In this document: positions 1 through 11,000 of the stretch, piece by piece
Position numbering within the stretch: position 1 is the stretch's first letter
Layout: every line of letters begins with the position of its first letter
DNA from: Moniliella sp. 'wahieum'
Taxonomy: Eukaryota; Basidiomycota; Moniliellomycetes; Moniliellales; Moniliellaceae
Length of the DNA: 64,000 nt
NCBI GenBank assembly: GCA_003971905.1
Contig: RSEE01000118.1
Coordinates: forward strand, 117,971 to 181,970
Direction: 5' to 3'
Position numbers and translations under genes: made by a program
The notes under the pieces: model-generated
Database searches by the model: none
The model's input: the letters and a program-made list of their open reading frames with translations, nothing else
Told to the model about the DNA's origin: nothing

Positions 1-410
1 TGAAACAAGAGGCGGACGAGGCGCTCAGGGCAAGGAAGGAAAACACAAGCCAAGGTGCCGGAACGGCGGATGGGATGGCCCGGCGGGATGTTGGTGTCAA
101 CTTTTCCTCCTGTTCAACGTTCACCCCCAGTTTAAAGCAATGGTTGCGATTCATAGTCTGCTTAGGTAACCACCGTACGCCCCGTTTCGTCTTGCTCTCC
201 TTTGGCTCGCTTTGCTTGCACGTTGTTGGCACTCCACCGGGCAGCTTTTCATTCTCGCCGGTGGCTGGGCAGGAGAGGGAGGAGAGCCTGGGCACATCTG
301 GTGACAACATTATTTGTCTGGCTACCACAAGGGGGCCTGAGGTGGGGGCGTGGCAGCCAGCTGTTCAATGCAAAAAAAAGAGAAGTAACGTCCGGTGTGG
401 GTTCAAAAAG
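1..410. other. Intergenic, no gene seen
   Basis: No reading frame here resembles a known protein or has a convincing start. A short T-rich tract lies just beyond the 3' end of the minus-strand tRNA gene next to it, as expected for Pol III termination. Any gene further left lies outside the window. Confidence 0.5.
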
Positions 411-505
411 TGACTTCGCCCGGGATCGAACCGAGGACCTTATCCGTTAACTCAGGCACAGGGCCGCTGTTAAGGATACGTGATAACCAACTACACCACG
501 ATGCC
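411..505 (-). tRNA. tRNA-Val(AAC) with 21-nt intron
   Basis: Read on the minus strand, the sequence folds as a tRNA: acceptor GGCATCG paired with CGAAGTC (one A-A mismatch), a D arm with the usual GGTTAT loop, anticodon stem TATCC/GGATA, and T arm CTCGG-TTCGATC-CCGGG. The mature anticodon loop is TTAACAC, giving anticodon AAC, the same loop as yeast tRNA-Val(AAC). A 21-nt intron sits between positions 37 and 38, the canonical eukaryotic site. A run of T follows as Pol III terminator. The exons are identical to those of the tRNA at 6158-6250; only the introns differ. Confidence 0.93.
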
Positions 506-947
506 TTATGCGTAGGCTTGTACACGGTACATCCACACCATGTCTATAACGCCATGGGCGCCCGCTCTCGCCTTACCTACCCCAGAACCTCGATCCGACG
601 CCAGGCAGATTCCACTCCATGGTGAGGCCAAGAAGCGACTCGAGTCTGGGCCGGACCGTAGGTTGGGTATCTGGTCACAGGTGAGGTGCAAAGCCAGTAC
701 TTGTGCCAGCTCAGTTCCAACCCCGACCGCCGACCTCGGCCTAGAATGCTCCCATGCGCTACCCTACAACAGACTTTTTTTGTATCGGAGGAACAGCTCG
801 GCTACGATGAGACGACCAATCCGAATCGAGATCGGGAAGTTGATCCTGAGCATACCATGGCTTGCCTCGAGGGGCCGAGCGCGTTTGCGCGGCCTTCGCT
901 CTAAGCAAGGGGGCTACGAATGCGGGGGTGGTCTGCGTGGTTCCAAG
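506..947. other. Intergenic between tRNA-Val and dioxygenase 3' end
   Basis: No recognisable coding sequence. The stretch lies upstream of the minus-strand tRNA and downstream of the minus-strand dioxygenase gene. Reading frames here show no family similarity. Confidence 0.45.
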
Positions 948-2612
948 TCAAGTCTGGGCGGCGCGGGCAGCTTCGAGGCGGCTGCGCAGGACGCGGTAGG
1001 TGGACCAGACAGCGTCACCTTCGACGTAGGTGCCCTTGAGCCAGCGTTTGGTCTCCCCTCGGCGGCTTGGGTCTGGTCCCAGTCGAACCCGGTGCGGGAG
1101 TGGAGCACACGGCGGTTGTCAAACACCACACAGTCGCCCGGCTGCATTTGGTAGCGGAAGTGGAAGCGAGCGTCGTGGGTCAGGTCGGCAAAGTGCTGCA
1201 GCGCACGACGGAAGGCTGGGTCGTCGCTGCCGGTGGGCGTGCCGAGGCCCGGGAAGATTGGCAGGGCGCCTGGAACGGAGGCGAGTAGTTGATCGCGGCC
1301 AGACGCGGCATGGACCCGCTCGCAGGCGTGGTACTGCTGGAGCTGCCAGCCATACCGCCTTCGGGGTGGGCGAGCTCAAGAGTCGGATGCGCATAGCGGT
1401 AGTACCGGCCATCGTTCTGGTAGTGGAACGTGACGGGCACCTTGGTCAGCAGGTCAAAGTCGGTCGGCGAACGCTGGTACAGTTCCTGCGCCACCGCAAA
1501 CCCATCCACAAACAGACTTTCCCCGCCATGCACCTCGTTCTTGAGCATGTGCAATAACTGGAACCGGGGCGGGTTGGCAAAGTAGCACAGGTCGGCATGG
1601 AAACCCAAATCAGCATTGGTGTAGGCAACGTTGAGCGAGTTGCGCACACTGCGCACGTCCCACAGATGCGTGCCGTAAAACGTCGCACGGATCTCACCCA
1701 ACGTGCGCGCAACGTGGTACAGCATGGCTACCTCCGACTCACTCGCTCCTGTCGACTTGCCTGTCGGCGCCGGGTTGGCCGGCACAGACGCCTTGGGCCC
1801 GACGGGAACGTTCTGGAAAAAGGCAAATCCATCGTGCAGCAACGAGAAGACCAAGCGATAAAGCGCTTCCAGCCGTGCTACACCCTCGGGCGAGTCGGGT
1901 CGGGGACAGGGGATCATGGTAGAAGCATATTCCTTGTCGAGATCAGGCGAGACGATGGTACGCCAGTCGGCAAAGAGGGGGCCCGCGGCAGGCGGAGAGG
2001 GGAGAGGAGCCGGGCGCCCGACACGGAGCGCATCCTTGGCTGGCCGGTTGTGGCCCAAGGATGCAGCGGTCCAAGGCTGGGCAAGCCCAAGCACGTCGCT
2101 GTGCCACGAGTCGTACGCTTCGGGGCTGGTGTGAGCGAGGAGCCAGGCCAGGGGGATACGAACCTGGCGTGGGGCGGCGGATGCGGAGGCGAGCGGAGGA
2201 TGGTTGCAGAACTTGACGCTAAACTCATTCTGAGGCTGGACGGCCGGGTCAAAGGTCAGGAGCAGGTCGGAGCCCTCGACGCGGGGCACACTGGCCAGGG
2301 GTTGGTGTGTGGGTTGGCGCGGCGGGCAAGGGCGGCCCAGTTGTCGGAGCTGTGGAGGAACTTTTGCTTGTTGCTCACGTGCACGCTCTGCTCGCCCTGG
2401 TCCGAGTCGAGGAGCCAGGCAAAGGAGACAAGCGTGGCGGCGCGGCTGGGGGCGGAGACAAGGAGGCCGTCGGCGGTGGGGGCCAGCTCCAGCGACGCGC
2501 CCCCGGGCAGCGGCAGCTTGAAGGGGGAGGAGGCCGGGGCGGAGGCAAAGGAGCGGGCAGGAGCGGCGAGGAGGGGGCGCGGGAGGCGGGCAAGGCGGGG
2601 GAGGACAAACAT
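948..2612 (-). CDS. Gamma-butyrobetaine dioxygenase-like Fe(II)/2-oxoglutarate enzyme
   Basis: Probably hydroxylates gamma-butyrobetaine to L-carnitine, the last step of carnitine biosynthesis; a trimethyllysine dioxygenase is the nearest alternative. The N-terminus (MFVLPRLARLPRPLLAAPAR) is arginine-rich and could be a mitochondrial presequence. The middle carries the metal-binding His-x-Asp in LGFHADLCYF followed by NPPRFQLLHML, as in fungal gamma-butyrobetaine hydroxylases; further on are INYSPPFQAP, the distal metal histidine in RRVLHSRTGF and the family's C-terminal RWLKGTYVEGDAVWSTYRVL. Three single-base frame breaks must be crossed, near 2285, at the CCC run at 1264-1266 and at the GGGG run at 1055-1058. 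With them resolved the protein ends at a TGA at 948-950. The start is the ATG at 2612. The gene diverges from the transcription factor at 3058. Confidence 0.82.
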
Positions 2613-3057
2613 GGGGCGGGGCGCGAGGGGGGGGGATGGAGGAGGCGGCGGGAGAGGAAGCTGGGTTTTGCCGTACCGCCCTAATACCTTCCTACCCTGC
2701 CGCGCCGACCCGCCGGCATGTGCGTGTGGGGCAAAAGACGCATGGGAGCAGAGCGCAACGATAGCCGGTCGCCGGACGCCCTGCCGGCCCGCTGGCGCGC
2801 TCGCATTCCGGCCAGAGTGCAAGACAGGCCGTGGGCGGAAGCGGTGCAATGGATGGGCGGAAGGACGGGCGGAAGGACGGGCGTCTGCTTCGCAAGGCGC
2901 GTGCGCATCTCCGAGCCATGTCCGGCTGAGCAGCGCCGAGGCTGCTGCGGGCGGGTGGCGGACATGGGGAGGCGCCACCGCCACCGGCCACCAGTCACCG
3001 GTGCTCCGCTGGGGGCCCCCGGCGCCACCAGCTATTAACTGCTGCCTTCTCCGCACA
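2613..3057. promoter_or_regulatory. Shared divergent promoter of dioxygenase and Zn2Cys6 factor
   Basis: A 445-bp GC-rich stretch separates the starts of two divergent genes. It holds a short direct repeat (GGGCGGAAGGAC twice, about 2855-2880) and no gene. Co-regulation of the neighbours is inference from orientation only. Confidence 0.4.
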
Positions 3058-5910
3058 ATGTCCGATGCGTCCGCCATGCCATCGCCCCCGCCCCCGCCTC
3101 CTCTGCGCCGCCCCCGCCGCCGCCGCGCGCAGCTGGCCTGCGACTACTGCCGCGCAAGCAAGATCAAGTGCGTCCCACCGCCTTGCTCCTCCCGCCCCGC
3201 CCCGCTAACCCTCCCCCAGATGTGACCGCCAGGACCCCATCTGCTCCGCCTGTAAACTGCGCGACATCCCCCCGGACCAATGCGTCCGCACCGGCACCGT
3301 CACCATCCGCCGCAGCAAGCCCCGCCCCCCACCCTCCGCTCCACCTCCCGACCCCGCCTCCACCTCCGCCTCCGCCTATCTTCCCACCACCTTGAGTCTC
3401 GCGGCGGGCTGGACGACCTGGCACGCGTGGCTGTCGCCACGTCCCAGTGGGGGCCCAGCTCGCTGTCTGCCACCTCCTTCTCTGATCCACGCCTGGCACC
3501 CTTGGGCCGTGCGCCGTCAGCGACGCCCGTTTTGCAAGGTGGCTCCGCCTCCTCCTCCTCCGCAACTGCCGCCAGTGCCGATCTTGCGGGTGGCGCGCGC
3601 CCCCTGGCGTCTGCGACGACCCTCGGCTCCGTCGCTTCTCCGCCTGCGGCCGAGGGCTCGCCTGCGGCCCTCATCGCCTCGGCGCTCAACCTCTTACCCC
3701 CGAGCAAGGAGCAGGCGGTCAACATGCTCGGCATTTACCAAAGCCACTTTTATCCCGTCAATCCCATCTACAACCACCGCACCATGTTCGCCCGCCTGGA
3801 TACGCTCTACCGCCACGGCCTAGGGCTGTGTTTGGCCGACCAGCCCTTCTGGCTTGCCTACCTCGCTTGGATCTGCGCCGTGACGTCTACCGTCTACGAC
3901 CTGTCTCCCCCCACGCGCCTGGCCATCTGGGGCATCGTCGACGATACCTCTGAAAACACTGGCGTCGCCCAGCGTCTCGCCCAGGCCGGCATTGATTGTT
4001 TCCATGCGTCCCAGGCGATGACCGACCGCGGTCCGGGCGGACTGTCGGCCGCAACTGTCTTGCTGCGGATCCAAGCCGGCTTGCTGATCGTCATTGGCTC
4101 CTCGTTGAGCGGGTGGCCGGCGGGCCATCCGGCGATTCTGGATGCGTGCGTGCGCGCAGCGCGGCAACAAGGGTTTGATCGGATGGGCAAGGTGTCGCAA
4201 GGTGCGCAGACGCTGGATCGGTACGAACAGGCGTCGGTGTGGTTGGCGCTGTGCGCGCAAGATTGGACCGCGGCGCCGTATGGCTCCTACACGCTCTACC
4301 CAGGCACGTTTACCACCGAGTGGGACGTCAAGTTGCAAGATGTGCTGTCGCCCGAGTATTTCGCGGCTCGCGTGCCCATGATGGAACAAGATGTGGATGC
4401 CGAGATGGTAGGGCGCATGTGCATCTGGCCGTATTACCTCGCTCTGGCGGACTTGACGCGCCAATTGTGTGATTTGGGCGTGCACGACGCCAAACGGCGG
4501 AGCCATCTGGCGTATGCGACAGTGATTGAGTACGACAAGAAAATCCAAGCCGAGGTGGATCGACGACCGGGATACCTTTGCATTGAAACCAAAAAAGCCG
4601 ACCGATCGTCGTTGGAAAGGCAGATGCTTGATCGTCTTCCGTTTCTGCTGTGTCAAGGGGCGTTGCTTCGTGTACGAGCCAAGTCGTTGCTTCTTTCTCT
4701 GCATATGCCGTATCTTCTGAACGGATATGGCAAGGCAAACAACACGACCTACCCTGTGCAACTGTACGGCCAGCAGGCGACCAATCTTGACACTGCCTAT
4801 GACCAGTTTTTCCTCGAGGGCAAGGCGCCCGAATCGTTTTCAGTGTGGCGCTCGGTGACCAGTGCTCGGATGCTGATTTATGGCATGCAGCGCTGCTATA
4901 CCCACGGGTTTAGTACGTCTCCTTTCTTGTTGTTCGCTTGTGCGATTGCCTATCTTCCTCTTCGCCAGGGAAAGAGACTAACGTGCTTGTGGTTGTGAAC
5001 CAGACATGATCCGTTCTTGGGGGTATCGCCATGCGTTGTTCAACAGTGGCCTGGTGTTCATCTTTGACTTGCTCTGGCGCACCTCGTGCCACATCTCGTT
5101 TCCTGTCATTGACTCGATCAGCCGTTCCTTCTCCAAATTTGGCAACAGCATCGACGACCAACTGGCCTTTTTGATTGATCTGCTGGACAATCTGAGTTAC
5201 CGTCGTGGCCATGTTCGCAACACGCGCTGGCAGCTCGAGCTCGCTCCCCAAGCGCCACAGGAAGGCAGGGAGGCCGCACCCATCCGCCCGATGGAGCAGG
5301 ACCCGCGCGCTGCTTCGCTCAACTTATCGGGCGAGCGATTGGAACGGCTGCTGGTCCTGGCCATGCGCCGGCATCGCCAGCATGGCGATGGCCAGGCCTC
5401 GGTCGAACCGTACATTGAACGCTACTCCTCCGATATGGTCGGCCACCTGTATGGCGGGGGCATGACGCAGGATGCTGGGGTTGTGACGGGGGTCTCGACT
5501 GCGTCGACAAGGGCTCAGCACCCCCTCGTTCCACTGACGCCAATGGCAATGGCAATGGCCGTGGTGGCGAGCCAGTAGGCGCAATGGCTGGCATCGCACC
5601 TTCCCCGTACCCCGTCTCGGCTGCCCAGGAGGCAGGTGCCACCGCGCGTCCCCCAGCACTTCCACCCCGGGGACACGCACGCCGTTGCGGATGCCGCGCT
5701 CCCCCACTTGCCGACCAAAGTGGTGTGCCGCTGGACCCAACTGCCGAGACGGAGGTGGACCCGCTGACGACTGCCTTCCTGAGCCGCTTGGTCCAGACCG
5801 CCGGGGACTCGTCGGGGTTGCCGATTGAAGCCATCTTGGCGGACCCGCTGTGGCTCAATCCGTTCGAACTGGGGCTTGTGCCTTCGACGACGCTGCCGAG
5901 CAGTCTGTAG
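3058..5910 (+). CDS. Zn(II)2Cys6 fungal transcription factor
   Basis: A nuclear, sequence-specific DNA-binding regulator. After a proline- and arginine-rich N-terminus comes a Zn2Cys6 binuclear cluster: CDYCRASKIKC is completed after splicing by CDRQDPICSACKLRD and a final cysteine in PPDQC. The first intron is 3168-3219 (52 nt, branch GCTAACC, ends CCCCCAG) and restores AAA TGT across the cluster. A low-complexity linker follows with a frame break near 3390. The middle homology region then runs from about 3700 (QAVNMLGIYQSHFYPVNPIY). A second intron at 4913-5003 (91 nt, branch ACTAACG) joins the region to NMIRSWGYRH. Another frame break near 5455-5490 leads to the C-terminal segment ending with TAG at 5908-5910. 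The target is unknown; the divergent carnitine-type gene is a candidate. Confidence 0.8.
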
Positions 5911-6157
5911 CGAGCTCATGGCCTCTGCTCGCCCAGCGCTTTGGTGGTTGATGTGCACGATATGATCCTAGTGCTCCCACACCCACACCAGGCGCATCGT
6001 CTTTGCGTTTTAACGATCCACGAGTTTAGACCTTGGGCTCCTGAGTTCCGAGTCCCTAGACGGCGAATCTAACTGGACATCCATTCACTCATGTACACTT
6101 CCCCACACCAAGGGCTGGAAGGGCATTGAAAGAGCCTTATCCTTCATCAGGACAGAT

Positions 6158-6250
6158 GGCATCGTGGTGTAGTTGGTTATCACGTATCCTTAACAGTGGC
6201 CCTGTGCCGGTTAACGGATAAGGTCCTCGGTTCGATCCCGGGCGAAGTCA
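6158..6250 (+). tRNA. tRNA-Val(AAC) with 19-nt intron
   Basis: Same tRNA as at 411-505 in the opposite orientation, with identical exon sequence and the same A-A mismatch in the acceptor stem. The intron is 19 nt instead of 21 nt and keeps the core GGCCCTGTGCC. The mature anticodon loop is TTAACAC. CTTTTTT directly after the gene is a Pol III terminator. Confidence 0.94.
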
Positions 6251-6418
6251 CTTTTTTGGCCGGCAAAATGCATGTCGCGCAGCTAGCGATGTGCGTGGTT
6301 AGAAGAGGCCGCTGTCTAAGGCAATGATCGATAGCCTGGAAGAACCTGTGTGCCCTGGTATGTTTGGCATTGCGATGGATTCAAGGCGTGGCGCCAGGTG
6401 TGGGATCGTTGACGAAGA

Positions 6419-8211
6419 TTAAGCCAACTGGGCAATGGTAAAGTAACCCATGATGGTGGAAAAGAGGCGGAGCCTGCGCAAGCGGTCGGAGAAGAGGTCG
6501 CTTGGGCTGACGCCGTCCTCGGAGGTGGAGCCCATCTGGGCCTGCAGCGCTTTGTCCAGCCACGGCGGCGGTGGGACAAAGGGCAAGAGGCAGTCGGTGG
6601 TAGATTCGTTGGCGCGTTCCAGTTCGGCGACAGCCTTTTCGGATTGCACGCCTTCGCCCCTCTTGGCTGCCCATTCGGCTTTTGTCGTGCGGTGACAAAG
6701 TGGCGGTGGTGAGTGAGGCTAAAGGGCGCTGCCTCGATGGCTAGAACGCTGTACCGTTGGCCATCAAACGTCATGTTGCGCGCCGAACGGAGCACCTCCT
6801 TGGCCACTTCCACCCCGACCGATTGCACCAAGGTATCGAACCGCACGTCGGACAGAAACGAGCGGAGGGTATCCGTGTGGGTGGAAACGCGCGAGATGGC
6901 TGCCACGCTGGTTTCAAACGTCGGCACGTCCGCCGGCACAGCAAGGTTGTAACGGCCGGGCTCTGCATAAAAAACCCGCTCCCTCTTGCCCGGTGTGCGC
7001 GCCAAGGGCAACGTCCTGTTCAGACTCGACGTCGTGGGCTCAATCAGCAGCGCCACCCCACCCCACCCACACTCTCGGCCGCACCGGGATCAATGTCGGT
7101 CGGGCGCCGGTCCAGCCGACGTTGTCGTCGGTTGCTTCGTTCGACAATCAAGTTTTTCAACCGAACGTCCGGCCCGGCCGGCTGGGCCGCCCGGCCGCGC
7201 GGAGACAAGTTGGACCGGCCCGCAGTAATCTCGGCGAGGCGTTGGCTGACCTTGGCCAATTCTTGGGGCACGATGCCCAGGCTGCCTGGCCGGAGCCAGT
7301 TGGGCCGAGCGTCCTGCGCGGACCAAGGTGACTTTTCAAGCGGAATGGAGCGCATGCCCAGCGCAAATTGCTTCGGATCCTGCGGGGAGAGGGTGACAAA
7401 CGCTTCGCGAAACTCGCCGCCATCGCGTGCAGCTAGGCGAACGGGAAGACCAGAAAGGTAGTCCTGGGCAAAGACCATGGTCCAGTACTCGGCGTGAGAG
7501 GAACCTCGTCGAGGGAACTAAACCATTGAATATACAATTCGTGTCGTTGCGGTGGCGGCATGATCTGTCCCGGCTCGATCAGCACCAGTTTGCGGCCCCA
7601 GGAATCGGTCACGCGGCGCAGGTTGGACGCCCTGGCTTGCCTTCGGGCGGGATTGGGCTCGACCAGCTGAATCATCCGCAGCGACGATTCCAGCGAGTCA
7701 AACGTGCCACACGTCATCACCACCAGTTCCGGCAGCACCGATTCGTCCGGGAAGGGAAATACAAGGCGGGAACCGAGGCCAACGGGCTCGCCTCGGTCGG
7801 AGCAGCGAATGCGATAGGAAAGGTTGTTCAAGCTGAAAAAAAGGCTATCGACATGGCAAGAGCAACGGGTCCATACGTGTCGGACGACCAATCCCTCTGG
7901 AGGGCAGTGTCGGAAAGATCGCCGGTATGCCAGCCCACCGCTCGAGGGAGCGCGTCGTTGATGGTCTGCATGAATCGATCGACGGGCATCGGGCCATCGG
8001 TACGAATCATTCTGAGAAGCTCTGCATTGAGTGTTTCCTCCGACATGACCGGCAAGCGTGCTCGCTTGACCGGCATCGAACCATTGTCATCGTGCACGAG
8101 GCCGCGAGCTCGTTGGCGGGCTTGCTTGAGGTTTTCCTTGGCTTTCTTGAGATCGGAAGACTTGGTAGCATACCTTCGGCGGGGGCGGGGGCAGCACAAG
8201 ACGGCGAGCAC
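6419..8211 (-). CDS. NDUFAF7/MidA-like mitochondrial methyltransferase
   Basis: NDUFAF7 is a mitochondrial protein arginine methyltransferase needed for assembly of respiratory complex I. The evidence is a set of partial matches in the family order: an N-terminal RTDGPMPVDRFMQ like the MidA start, then SSLRMIQLVEPNPARRQ at the Rossmann acidic motif, IQWFSSLDEVPLTP, FAQDYLSGLPVRL where the family has HEFFDALPVH, FREAFVTLS, and a late RYSVLAIEAAP. The N-terminus is basic and may be a presequence. An intron at 7833-7876 (44 nt, GTATGG to TTTTTTTCAG) joins SDT to LNNLSYRIR. Frame breaks occur near 7484, 7050 and 6700. The usual glycine-rich EKGDFITS segment is not evident, so the protein is divergent. 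The C-terminal tail (PFVPPPPWLDKALQ, ending TIAQLA) goes beyond the family. The start is uncertain. Confidence 0.55.
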
Positions 8212-9151
8212 CCGCCCGAACAGCCAATGGGCGTATCGGGCAGCTCAGCATGGGCGGGGGAGGTATTGAGGGAGAAGACACGGCAGGATGGCGATTGCGC
8301 CGCTGCGTGCATCCGCCGAGTGTTTCAACGGGCCGACAGCAGACGGGAGGTGGTTGGCAATGATTCATTTGATTCCGCCATTAGGAATTTCAATTTACCC
8401 CATTGCCCTTGTCGACCCACTCAATGGGAGCTGAGTGTTCACCATACCTGGGTGCCTCAGTCGCACTGTCAGTGCCGCAGCTCGCGCCCTTTCTTGCATT
8501 GCGTGCCTGAGAAGAGATGGTGGGAGATAATTGGACACATCCTATGCTACCGCCCCAGATTGGACAAGATGCGCGACAGCATGCAGCGATTCGCAGCAGA
8601 GGAACGGCCACGTGTGTCCAACCCTGAAATCTGGTGCCAGCGGAGGACAGGGAGCGTGGGGGAGGGGGAGGGGGTGCGTATGGGGGCGTTGTGCTTCGGC
8701 TGGCGGATGGTCCGGGAGAGGTGATGGGGTGATGGGGTGATGTGCCGATGGCTGTGTGGGGGATGCTTGGCGAGAGAGGGGGTGGGTGAAAGTTGCACTT
8801 TGCTGCCGCGGGCGGATGCACTGGTACTGACGGGTGATGCCTGGTGTGTGATGTGGGCGTGGACACGTGACATGGGGAGGAGAGGGGCGTGCCGCCAAGG
8901 CTGGGCGGCTGGGCGGCTGGGCGGCTGGGCGGCTGGGCGGCTGGGCGGCTGGGCGGCTGGGCGCGGGGCCGAAGCGCAGCTGGAGCTGAGGCGGACACTG
9001 GCCCACTGGCTGCGTCTGCTATGCAAGCCATCCCTCCTCCAATCTCAGTCACCGCTTCTCCCTCAGCCTTCGTCTTCACCTCCACCTCCATCTCCACCTC
9101 CACCCGCCTCACCCTCCCCGACCCTCGTCCTCCTTGGGTTTGCCGCCCCCG
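8212..9151. other. Intergenic with octamer minisatellite
   Basis: No gene recognised. The stretch contains the repeat listed at 8901-8962 and short G-rich tracts. Proline-rich frames on both strands come from the repeat composition. Confidence 0.45.
8901..8962. repeat. Tandem octamer repeat (CTGGGCGG)n
   Basis: The 8-mer CTGGGCGG is repeated about 7.7 times without interruption. It lies about 190 bp upstream of the AhpC/TSA-like gene. Confidence 0.95.
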
Positions 9152-11000
9152 ATGGCCAGTCCACACCCATCCGACGCCCTGCCGCGCGCAGCGCCCGCCC
9201 CCACGCCGCGCCCTCTCGCCCCGCCAGCAGCCTCACCCACCCCACCACCCACACCCCACACCGACAGCAGCACCCGCACCACTGTCCCTGCTGCGCGCCA
9301 CTCGTGCGCCGACCCCGCGTCGCTGCTCACGCCCACCCCCCTTGCCGCCCCCGAACAGCAAGTCTTTTCCCCCAGCACTTTTCCCGCCACGCCCACCGCA
9401 CCGACTGCTTGGCGCGCCGCAACCGATCCAACGTCTCCCTCCCGGCCTTGGCGCGTTGGGATGCGGCGTCCCATTCGACCGGACTGGATGCCCCCCGCTT
9501 CGTCTCGTCCGCCGGCTGGCTCGGTGCGCCCCTCGTTGCCGACCCCGATGCCGATGCTGATGCCGATGCTGATGCCGATGCCGATGCCGATGCCGATGCC
9601 GATGCCGATTCGGATGCTGGCATGGATGCCGCGCAGCGAGAGGAGCTGCTGCTGCTGGACAATGTGTCCCTTTCGGATGCGACGTCGGCATCGGATGCGG
9701 GGCTTGGACGGGCGCTGGGCGATGACCCGTCGTGCGAGACGCTCGGCACCGCCCTCTCGTCGGTTTCCCTAGCTTCGACTGTGTCGAGTCAGGTTTCCGA
9801 CAGCTCCCTGACCCCGCGATTTCCGGCGGCCGCGCACACAAGCGCCGTTCCTGCTCGCCCCAAGACAAGGTGAGAGAGAAGAAAAGGGAAAGTGAAGAAA
9901 GTGAGGCGCGTGTCGATGCCGCGGTCCCGCCACCCCCTCCGGTGGTGGACTTTAGTATGCTCCCGTTCCGCAGGCAGAGGCCGAGGAGGCTGAGCACGAT
10001 GCGCGGGCGGGGCGGGCGGTACCGCTTGCAGAGGAAGGCCGAGGCTGGGAACGCGGTGGTGTACAAGGAAGAAGGTGTGGCGGTGCGCTTGGCGACGCTG
10101 TTGACGGGCAAGACGGTTGTGATGTTACCTTCGAGCTGGGGCTGTGCCACGTTCCACAAACTGCTCAAGGAACTGACTCAGCTCCGTCCCCAGCCCTGGC
10201 CCGCGCGGGCCTCTCGCTCCTGGTGGTAGGACCGGGCTCGGTTCGCGACATGGCAGCGTTCCAACGTACCCTGTCGGTCCCGTTGACGCTGTGCGCCGAC
10301 CCGAAGCGCGCGCGCAGCAGCGCTCGGTCTCGACCTCGACACGGACCCGCTCGCATTGGCCCCGCGCCAAGTGAAGAGCACGCCCAACTTGCGCCGCTTG
10401 CGTGGGTCGCCGGCAGTCGGCCGATGCAGGGCGGCCTCTTGGTCCTGGGCCCCGGGCTGGAATGTAGCTTTGCGCTGCTGCCCGTGACGCCGCAGGAACT
10501 GGATCTGCCCGCGCTGCTACTGCGATTGGGGTGCAGGAAGCACGGCACGGGCGAGCGGGGGGCGTGGCCAAGCCCCGGTCGGGCTCGCCGAAAGAACGCG
10601 GAGGGCTGTTGCACGAGTCGAAGCAACGGCTTACGTCTCTGTTGGGCGGCGCTGGCGTGCCCTTGGCCCGCCGCCGGCTCTGGAGAGCATGACCAACTTT
10701 TCTGAGCCCATGTGCAACCCCGACCCATTTGCCGCGCCGTTGGACAAGCCCAGCGACGTGCTCCCGCCGCACCTTGGCGGCACCGCGCGCCGTCGTGGGA
10801 GCGTGCCGCGGCCGCGGCGCCGTTGCTGGTCCAGCAGCCGAGCCGAGGCAAGCTCTCTGTGCGCCAACTCACCACCGCTGCGCTCCAACGATGCAAATGC
10901 CGTGAAGCGCCGCGCAGCCCACCCGAGCCATGCCCGGCGAGGCGAGAGGAGCGCGCCAAAGACGAGCGTGCATTGCTTTGCATCAGGATCAGTTTCGTGA
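9152..11000 (+). CDS. AhpC/TSA (PRXL2-like) thioredoxin-fold protein with low-complexity N-terminus
   Basis: The C-terminal half resembles the AhpC/TSA family of peroxiredoxin-like proteins. The core reads LATLLTGKTVVMLPSSWGCA, then a helix (HKLLKELTQLRP), LARAGLSLLVVGPGSVRDMA, LTLCADPKRALQQ and GGLLVLGPGLECSFALLP. The strand-helix segment has WGCATFH where relatives have a Cys-x-x-Cys, so only one cysteine is visible. The N-terminal half is Pro/Ala/Ser-rich, then an Asp-Ala repeat (9547-9606) and a serine-rich acidic stretch (LLLLDNVSLSDATSASDAG). At least four frame breaks must be crossed, near 9450, 9860, 10190 and 10300. The start (9152) and the end (MTNFSEPMCNPDPF segment to 11000) are guesses. 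No substrate can be assigned. Confidence 0.5.
9547..9606 (+). repeat. Hexanucleotide repeat (GATGCY)10 coding for Asp-Ala
   Basis: Ten copies of GATGCC or GATGCT encode an alternating Asp-Ala run in the AhpC/TSA-like protein. The unit is a multiple of three, so length changes would keep the frame. Confidence 0.9.

Noticed and set aside
8901-8962. CRISPR-like direct repeat
   Set aside because: Eight-base units without spacers in a eukaryotic genome; a minisatellite.
8542-9026. Proline-rich open frames on the minus strand with PSRPAAQP repeats
   Set aside because: They are translations of the octamer repeat on the opposite strand.
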